From the NCBI GenBank assembly GCA_018653085.1, contig JABIAY010000016.1, positions 1 through 64,000 on the forward strand: 64,000 nt of DNA. The letters are read 5' to 3'. Source of the stretch: Nitrospina sp. Lineage in GTDB: Bacteria; Nitrospinota; Nitrospinia; Nitrospinales; VA-1. Shown here one piece after another: positions 59,317 through 64,000 of this stretch (positions are counted from its first letter, which is position 1; the number at the start of each line of letters is the position of its first letter). Under the pieces are notes generated by a model. The model was not told the origin of the DNA and did no database searches. It saw only the letters and a list, made by a program, of their open reading frames with translations. A program made the translations under genes and the position numbers.

Positions 59317-59766
59317 ATGAATGATATCGATTCCCAAACAGAAAATAGCCCCTCCGCTACAGAATTAAAGACAATCCTTTCCAACCACAAAACCTGGCTG
59401 GAAACAGATGGCCGTGATGGAGAGCAGGCAAACCTGAAAGACTGCCAATTAAAAGGGGCTGTACTATTAGGCGCTGATCTTAGAAACGCCAACCTTGAAG
59501 GAGCATACCTGTATGGGGCCTATTTGAAAAATGCCAACCTTGAAAACTCCAATTTACAGGGAGCCAACTTGCGGGGAGCCAACTTGCGCTGGGCCAACTT
59601 AAAAAATGCTGATCTGAAAAATGCCAATCTTGCCCGTGCTGATTTCATGCAGGCTGAAATAAAAAATGCCCATCTCGAAGGAGCCAACCTGAAAATGGCT
59701 GAAGGCCTCACACCGGAACAACTGGCATCAGCCCATACAGATCCCTCTAGCGAGGGAGGCGACTAG
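59317..59766 (+). CDS. pentapeptide-repeat protein
   Basis: 149 aa from ATG MNDIDSQTENS; a TTG and another ATG lie 12 and 5 codons upstream, so the start is uncertain. From about residue 40 there are roughly eighteen A(N/D)LxN-type pentapeptides (ANLKDCQLKGAVLLGADLRN, ANLENSNLQGANLRGANLRW), which predict a right-handed quadrilateral helix. Such proteins include gyrase protectors and structural scaffolds; function here is unknown. No signal peptide. Its end lies next to a cluster of palindromic repeats. Confidence 0.88.
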   Translation: MNDIDSQTENSPSATELKTILSNHKTWLETDGRDGEQANLKDCQLKGAVLLGADLRNANLEGAYLYGAYLKNANLENSNLQGANLRGANLRWANLKNADLKNANLARADFMQAEIKNAHLEGANLKMAEGLTPEQLASAHTDPSSEGGD

Positions 59767-59767
59767 G

Positions 59768-59970
59768 CAAGAACTGGATTGCGCCAAGACAACTCTTTGC
59801 TTGTCAGCAAAACTGCTGGTTTATGCAAACCCCCTTTATCCCCCTTGTCAGGGGGAACATTAAAGTATTACCCCTTCGGGGCACGAAGTTTAAGGAAGAG
59901 TATCACGTGCGCTTGAGGGCTTAGCCTGCTTGACGGGCAATGCAGTGCTGGCCCCACGCCTAGTGGTGGA
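59768..59970. repeat. repeat cluster between the pentapeptide gene and hpnH
   Basis: Holds a partial body (GCCAAGACAACTCTTTGCTT), a CCCCCTTGTCAGGGGG-type block, the CCCCTTCGGGG hairpin with CACGAAGTTTAAGG, and the head CCAC-GCCTA-GTGG (59954-59966). The order of the last blocks matches the stretch 2200-2309 before the gpmA end, including GTATT…GCGCTTGAG and GGGCAATGCAGT. Confidence 0.75.
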
Positions 59971-60970
59971 AAACCATTTTGGCGGAATCGAGCATACCTT
60001 TCAGGTTGGATGTTGCATCCACAACCGCTGTGGGTTCATAACCACAGTGGGCAGTGCAGTCGGCGCATTTTCGGTTATTTTGATGACCGTAGTTCTCCCA
60101 CTCAGTGGTTTCCATCAGCTCCTTAAAAGTTTCTGCATAACCATCGTCTAAAAGGTAGCAGGGCTTCTGCCAACCCAGCACGGAATAATTCGGGTTTCCC
60201 CAGGGCGTACAAGAGTAATCCCGCTTTCCACGCAGAAATTCCAAATAAAGCGGGGAGTGATTCAAATCCCAACGGCCCTTTTTATTTTTCGCGAGCAGTT
60301 TGTCGAAAAAATCAAACGTTCGCCGCCGCCCAAAAAAATGGTCCTGATCCGGTGCATCCGGGTAACGAAACGCAGAGGCCATCGTTACACCATCTATCCC
60401 GAGAGGAGATAAATAATCCAAAAATTCTTCTGCCTTTTCTACAGTCGTATCCTCAAAAAAGGTGGTGGCACTGGTAACCCGAAATCCTCTTTTCTTCGCT
60501 TCCTGAACCGCCTCGATGGCCAGCTTGAATGTTCCTTTTTGATCAACAATGCGGTCATGATCCTCTTCCATTCCATCCAGATGAATGGATAGAGTCAAAT
60601 AAGGGCTTACCGGCAATTGATCCAGATAGTCTTTGAGCAGAATCGCGTTGGTGCACAAATAAATAAAACGTTTCATAGCCACCAGGCCCTCAACGATTTC
60701 CACAATATTCGGGTGCATTAATGGCTCCCCGCCAGCGATGGAAACAACAGGAGCGCCACATTCTTTCGCGGCTTCAAAACATTGCTCCGGAGTCAGGTTC
60801 TGCTTCAATATTTCGTTGGGTTTTTGAATTTTTCCACAACCAATACATTCTAAATTACAACGAAACAAGGGCTCCAGCATCATCACCAGGGGATAACGCT
60901 TATTACCTTTTATCTTTTGCCGAAATAAATAAGACCCTATTTTTAACGCTTGAATCAGCGGGACAGACAT
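59960..60970 (-). CDS. hpnH: hopanoid biosynthesis radical SAM protein HpnH
   Basis: 336 aa. Adenosyl-hopene transferase joins the 5'-deoxyadenosyl group to the hopene side chain, the first step to extended hopanoids. The radical-SAM cluster motif is CNLECIGCGK (CX3CX2C), with SIAGGEPLMHPN and LSIHLDGMEEDHDRIV. The C-terminal part has several cysteines (NRKCADCTAHCGYEP), as usual for HpnH. The TAG stop is in the loop of a palindromic repeat. No other hpn gene is in the window. Confidence 0.95.
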   Translation of the reverse strand: MSVPLIQALKIGSYLFRQKIKGNKRYPLVMMLEPLFRCNLECIGCGKIQKPNEILKQNLTPEQCFEAAKECGAPVVSIAGGEPLMHPNIVEIVEGLVAMKRFIYLCTNAILLKDYLDQLPVSPYLTLSIHLDGMEEDHDRIVDQKGTFKLAIEAVQEAKKRGFRVTSATTFFEDTTVEKAEEFLDYLSPLGIDGVTMASAFRYPDAPDQDHFFGRRRTFDFFDKLLAKNKKGRWDLNHSPLYLEFLRGKRDYSCTPWGNPNYSVLGWQKPCYLLDDGYAETFKELMETTEWENYGHQNNRKCADCTAHCGYEPTAVVDATSNLKGMLDSAKMVFHH

Positions 60971-61121
60971 TGAATTGAATACCCTTAAAATTAAATTGTT
61001 TCAGAAAAATTTCTTGCTAAACTTCCAGAGTGTTTATTATAAGACCTGTTGTTTTGGGGGCAAAGAGTTTTATCGTTACCGAGAAAGGCATCCGCCAAAC
61101 TAAACGCCAGGAACAATCCCC

Positions 61122-61142
61122 ATTAGCGGGGGATCCGCTAAT
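61122..61142. repeat. perfect hairpin ATTAGCGG-GGGAT-CCGCTAAT
   Basis: 8-bp arms, ending 12 bases before the TTG start of the 65-aa membrane protein. It could mask the start site in the mRNA, or be another mobile palindrome. Confidence 0.5.
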
Positions 61143-61154
61143 CGGAAACCCATT

Positions 61155-61352
61155 TTGAAAAAACTTCTCTTCTTCCTCATTTTTGTTGTGGCCATGCTGG
61201 CTTTGGATGGAACCCTGGCCAAAGATATTTTTGATTATGGAATCCATACCGTATCGGGTTGGCTGGGACTGGCTTTGGTCGTTGGCATTGTTCTCACCCT
61301 GATCTGGGCAGAATCCACCAAAACCCACCATGACAAAAACACCCGCAAGTAA
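61155..61352 (+). CDS. possible 65-aa membrane protein
   Basis: Begins with TTG: MKKLLFFLIFVVAMLALDGT is a clear hydrophobic N-terminus after two lysines, and a second helix (WLGLALVVGIVLTLIW) follows. The tail is basic. No strong Shine-Dalgarno site; a stable hairpin stands just upstream. Composition favours a real product over a chance frame. No family recognised. Confidence 0.5.
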   Translation: MKKLLFFLIFVVAMLALDGTLAKDIFDYGIHTVSGWLGLALVVGIVLTLIWAESTKTHHDKNTRK

Positions 61353-61359
61353 ATCCACC

Positions 61360-61581
61360 AGGCGCCAGCGTGACGCTGGACCCGATAGGCAATAACTTTC
61401 TTTGGCGAGCAAGAAGTATAGGCGGCTTGACGAGTTTTTGCTATCTGCCACCAGCCGCTTGGCCGGGCCACATACCTGGTGCCCCTTAGCAGGGGTCGCA
61501 ACTAAGCAAGGGCTTGATTGTGCCGAGATAACTCTTTGCTCGCCAAAAAGAGCGATGGCACACTGGCCCCACGCCTAGTGG
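61360..61581 (-). repeat. double copy of the dispersed palindromic repeat upstream of the U32 gene end
   Basis: Head CCAGCG-TGA-CGCTGG (61365-61379) with body GGCAATAACTTTCTTTGGCG, a diverged middle with CTTGACGAGTTTTTGC, and a second body GCCGAGATAACTCTTTGCTC ending in head CCAC-GCCTA-GTGG (61569-61581). The U32 gene stop (TAG) begins on the very next base. Confidence 0.75.
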
Positions 61582-62862
61582 CTAAACAGCCGTCTCGATT
61601 TTCTGCAACAGACTCAATAACGCAAAGGGTTCTGCCTGCCGATCGAGTTTAATCCAGATGGTTCCATTTCCACCATGCGCTACAGTTGCTTTCTCTCCGG
61701 TATTTGTTTCCATTGCATCAATGGTAAATTTGAACTGCCCGCTGGGAGAAATATATTCCGCCATATCTCCAAGCTCAATTCGGTTTTTAACTTCTACTTC
61801 CATCCAACCCGGTCGTTCATTCACGATCTGTCCGCCAAATACCTGGGCCTGATTTTCCTCCTGCGGCGATTCAAACCTCTCGGTTTCTCGATTGGAGGCG
61901 GATATTAAAAATGCGGATGTGAAACCTCGATTAGCCGTCTTGTTAATTTCTCCCAGTAGCTCCGGATCGAAAGAACGTCCCTCCGTTAGATCGGTGATAG
62001 CCTTGCGGTAAGCTCGGGTAACCAGGGACAAATAATAAATAGATTTAGACCGGCCCTCAATTTTAAATGAGATGACACCCGTGTCCTGAAGTGGTTTCAA
62101 ATATTCCACCGCTCTCAAGTCTTTCGAGTTCATGATATAAGTGCCGTGCTCGTCTTCCTCCATGGGCATCATTTCGCCTTTGCGCTGGGTTTCCTCAATG
62201 GCATACTGCCCCTTCAACGGCTGATACTGTTCGGTTTCCTTTCCCTCTTCTTCCTTAACATTAAATTCCCATCGACAACTGTTGGTGCATGTGCCCTGGT
62301 TGGCATCACGGTGATTGAAATAGTTGGACAACAGACACCGGCCCGAATAAGCAATACAAATCGACCCATGCACAAAAGCCTCCAGCTCTAAACCGGGAAC
62401 TCGATCATGGATTTCCTGAATCTCTTCCAGGCTAAGCTCTCGGGATAAAATAATTCGCTTAACACCAAGGTTGTACCAAAACTCAGCCGAGGACCAATTC
62501 ATGGTATTGCTTTGCACCGAAAGATGAACCGGGATCTCCGGAAACTCCTTGAGAGCAAATTGAATCATTCCCGGATCAGCCATGATGAAACCATCGGGTT
62601 TCAATGCGGCGTGTTGAGCCAGGGATTTTTTAAAGGATTCGATTTTCCGGTTAGGCGGAAGAATATTGGCGGTAATATAAATCTTCTTGCCCATTTTGTG
62701 GGTATAAGCAATGGCCTCTTCAAGTAAGTTATTTTTAAAGGGATTTTCTCTTGCCCTGAGGGAAAATTTGGGAATGCCCGCATACACCGCATCCGCACCA
62801 TACGCCAAAGCGTATTTTAATTTCTCAGGGCTCCCGGCAGGGGATAGTAATTCAGGAACCAT
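61582..62862 (-). CDS. trhP: peptidase U32 family protein, TrhP (YegQ)-like
   Basis: 426 aa. Despite the family name, TrhP/YegQ acts with RNA: it is needed for 5-hydroxyuridine at tRNA position 34. Motifs: LLSPAGSPEKLKYALAYGAD, AVYAGIPKFSLRARE, ADPGMIQFALKEFPE, LSREL, FVHGSICIAYSGRCLLSNYF, and NQGTCTNSCRW with the conserved cysteines (longer ones in parts). The C-terminal beta domain is present. Length fits the family. The symbol is by similarity. It ends against a palindromic repeat. Confidence 0.88.
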   Translation of the reverse strand: MVPELLSPAGSPEKLKYALAYGADAVYAGIPKFSLRARENPFKNNLLEEAIAYTHKMGKKIYITANILPPNRKIESFKKSLAQHAALKPDGFIMADPGMIQFALKEFPEIPVHLSVQSNTMNWSSAEFWYNLGVKRIILSRELSLEEIQEIHDRVPGLELEAFVHGSICIAYSGRCLLSNYFNHRDANQGTCTNSCRWEFNVKEEEGKETEQYQPLKGQYAIEETQRKGEMMPMEEDEHGTYIMNSKDLRAVEYLKPLQDTGVISFKIEGRSKSIYYLSLVTRAYRKAITDLTEGRSFDPELLGEINKTANRGFTSAFLISASNRETERFESPQEENQAQVFGGQIVNERPGWMEVEVKNRIELGDMAEYISPSGQFKFTIDAMETNTGEKATVAHGGNGTIWIKLDRQAEPFALLSLLQKIETAV

Positions 62863-63056
62863 AATTGAATCCAGTATTTAAGGGTGTTTTATAGTTGAGT
62901 TTTTCAGCTTACACCAATGAGATACAAAACCGCAACCACTAGGCTTGGGGCCCGTATTTTCCATCGGCTTACGTGCCCCGAGAGGTTCTGGCAACGGCTC
63001 ACCAACCATTAAGTTAAAAGGAATCTAGGTAAAACGGAAGGAAAATCTGAAAACGA

Positions 63057-63440
63057 TTACCCGTTAGAGGGAGGGGGAGACTTGCCCTCTTGCAGATTTT
63101 CCACCAAGGTCAGGGTAGCCCGAAGCCTTTTTGCTAAAACTTTGAGCATAGGCATAAGAGCCTGCGGGTTATGTTGCGCCAGATGGTTAAACGTCTCCTG
63201 CGTCATCACCGATATCGTGCAGTCTTCTAAAGCCAGCACAGTCGCGGAACGGGGGAGAGAGTCGATCAGGCTCATTTCTCCAAAAATATCATTCTCCTTG
63301 AGAACACCTACAACCTGTTCTTCGCCACTGCTCAATATCTTGGATACTTGTACGCTTCCCGATTCAATAATATAAGCACAGTCGCTCAACGTGCCTTCCT
63401 TAATAATTTCCTCGCCCTTTTTAAAAAATTGTGTCTTCAT
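63057..63440 (-). CDS. cyclic-nucleotide-binding domain protein (tandem copy 1)
   Basis: 127 aa, a lone cNMP-binding domain without HTH: GEEIIKEGTLSDCAYIIESG, NDIFGEMSLIDSLPRSATVLA (phosphate-binding cassette), then a helical tail with LMPMLKVLAKRLR. It is followed upstream by a related gene, so the two are tandem paralogs. Members of this type are often regulatory partners of kinases or pili. The nucleotide and partner are unknown. Third such protein in the window (see 51145-51570). Confidence 0.9.
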   Translation of the reverse strand: MKTQFFKKGEEIIKEGTLSDCAYIIESGSVQVSKILSSGEEQVVGVLKENDIFGEMSLIDSLPRSATVLALEDCTISVMTQETFNHLAQHNPQALMPMLKVLAKRLRATLTLVENLQEGKSPPPSNG

Positions 63441-63643
63441 AAAGAACTATGTATAAATAATTTAATAATTTCCTCGCAGAACTTACAAACAAAAAAACAC
63501 TTGAAATCCACACAGACGGGTGATGACTCACCCGTAAAAAGCCAAATACCAAGGGATTTGGGCCTAGTTTAGTTCTTTAGGGGTGAAATTGCAAATCACC
63601 ATAATAAGAGCCTGGACGGATCTATCTCTTGACATACAAACCC

Positions 63644-63677
63644 AAAAAAGGACCTGCATACACCAAAATGCAGATCC
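63644..63677 (-). terminator. intrinsic terminator after the second cNMP-binding gene
   Basis: Minus strand GGATCTGCAT-TTTGGTGT-ATGCAGGTCC (one T·G pair) followed by six T's. It separates the two tandem cNMP genes into different transcripts. Confidence 0.88.
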
Positions 63678-63734
63678 TGACCCAACCTCTCAAGTATTAA
63701 CCGAAATTTTAAAAGAGCACCATCCTAATCCTTT

Positions 63735-64000
63735 TCAGACTTCTGCCGGAACAGGCTGTATCAAGGTTTTCTGGCCTTCAACCTGCTCTAAAATATTCAG
63801 GGCTTTTCTCAATCGGCTGGCAAGAACTTTAAGAATTGGCATCAGGGCCTCCGGGTTACGCTTTGATAATGAATTAAAAACCTCCGGCGTCATCACTGAT
63901 ATCGTGCAGTCTTCTAAAGCCAGCACAGTCGCGGAACGGGGAAGGCCATCGATCAGACTCATTTCTCCAAAAATATCATTCTCTTCAAGAACACCTATGA
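63735..64000 (-). CDS. cyclic-nucleotide-binding domain protein (tandem copy 2, 5' end outside window)
   Basis: The frame is open to the last base of the window. The visible ~87 residues include GVLEENDIFGEMSLIDGLPR (with SATVLALEDCTISVMT) and the helical tail LMPILKVLASRLRKAL. The core is almost identical to copy 1, and a stretch of about 50 bases (63200-63255 versus 63890-63945) is nearly unchanged even at synonymous sites, which suggests recent duplication or gene conversion. The C-terminal tail differs. Confidence 0.9.
   Translation of the reverse strand, partial: IGVLEENDIFGEMSLIDGLPRSATVLALEDCTISVMTPEVFNSLSKRNPEALMPILKVLASRLRKALNILEQVEGQKTLIQPVPAEV

Noticed and set aside
59430-59700. 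Short tandem DNA repeats resembling a CRISPR array
   Set aside because: They encode pentapeptide repeats in one open frame; there are no fixed-length spacers.
61017-61451. 144-aa open frame on the minus strand
   Set aside because: Its N-terminal part is the dispersed repeat and the rest is antisense to the hydrophobic small protein; no start signal.

Overview
The window is a 64 kb piece of a Gram-negative bacterial chromosome of moderate GC. It carries a type IV pilus machine with a PilS/PilR-type two-component pair, flagellar hook genes, predicted sigma-54 promoters, a hopanoid-synthesis enzyme (HpnH), lipoproteins with typical lipoboxes, and many long membrane glycosyltransferases fused to TPR repeats. 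This mix resembles Nitrospinota or other delta-proteobacteria-like lineages. The assignment is an inference; no rRNA or ribosomal-protein marker lies in the window. There is no phage, integrase, transposase or CRISPR array.

Layout. 1-10.1 kb is housekeeping and signalling: the 3' part of recN, a repeat-filled gap with one possible micro-protein, gpmA, an HD-GYP-like protein with altered metal ligands, a small orphan protein, a minus-strand folD-xseA-xseB-tlyA group (tlyA is frameshifted in an A9 run), and a GAF-type sigma-54 activator. 10.3-18.8 kb holds three ATGA-overlapping TMTC-like membrane/TPR proteins and a fourth large GT-C-like protein, followed by an AlkC DNA glycosylase (18.9-20 kb). 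20-21.5 kb is a divergent Rrf2 regulator / AhpD-like / periplasmic cupin locus with a convincing operator and an apparently leaderless regulator mRNA. tRNA-Leu(CAA) and a DUF4212 plus sodium:solute symporter pair follow (21.6-24 kb). 24-34 kb on the minus strand is a surface-polysaccharide block (YfhO-like, two GT39-like, O-antigen-ligase-like with TPR) ending in a SpoIIE phosphatase sensor and lying directly downstream of the pilin gene. 34-42 kb is pilB-pilS-pilR-pilC-pseudopilin-membrane protein-pilA. 42.3-46.9 kb is fliK-flgD-flgE plus a DUF115 protein, with a sigma-54 promoter in front of fliK and a strong terminator after flgE. 47-56.3 kb is a second pilus block on the minus strand: a PilF-like TPR lipoprotein, RodZ-like protein, PilT, PilT paralog, zinc-ribbon/pseudo-receiver protein, cNMP-binding protein, PilC, PilS-like kinase, CDGSH protein and an FGE-fold lipoprotein, with a near-consensus promoter. 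56.8-59.8 kb has a pair of related secreted proteins of unknown function, a TPR lipoprotein and a pentapeptide-repeat protein. 59.9-64 kb has hpnH, a tiny membrane protein, a U32 (TrhP-like) protein and two tandem cNMP-binding proteins, the last cut by the window edge.

How the parts may work together. Two pilus operons and a flagellar operon stand close together. The sigma-54 sites before pilA and fliK, the two NtrC-family activators and the two PilS-like kinases suggest that surface motility is under sigma-54 control. The GT-C and O-antigen-ligase-like proteins next to pilA may decorate pilin or other surface proteins. The cNMP-binding protein in the retraction-ATPase operon is a plausible place for nucleotide signals to act on the pilus.

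The most unusual non-coding feature is a dispersed palindromic repeat family. Its hairpin heads (CCAGCG-TGA-CGCTGG, or CCAC-GCCTA-GTGG with compensatory variants) lie at the 3' ends of genes. In four genes the stop codon is exactly within the hairpin loop.
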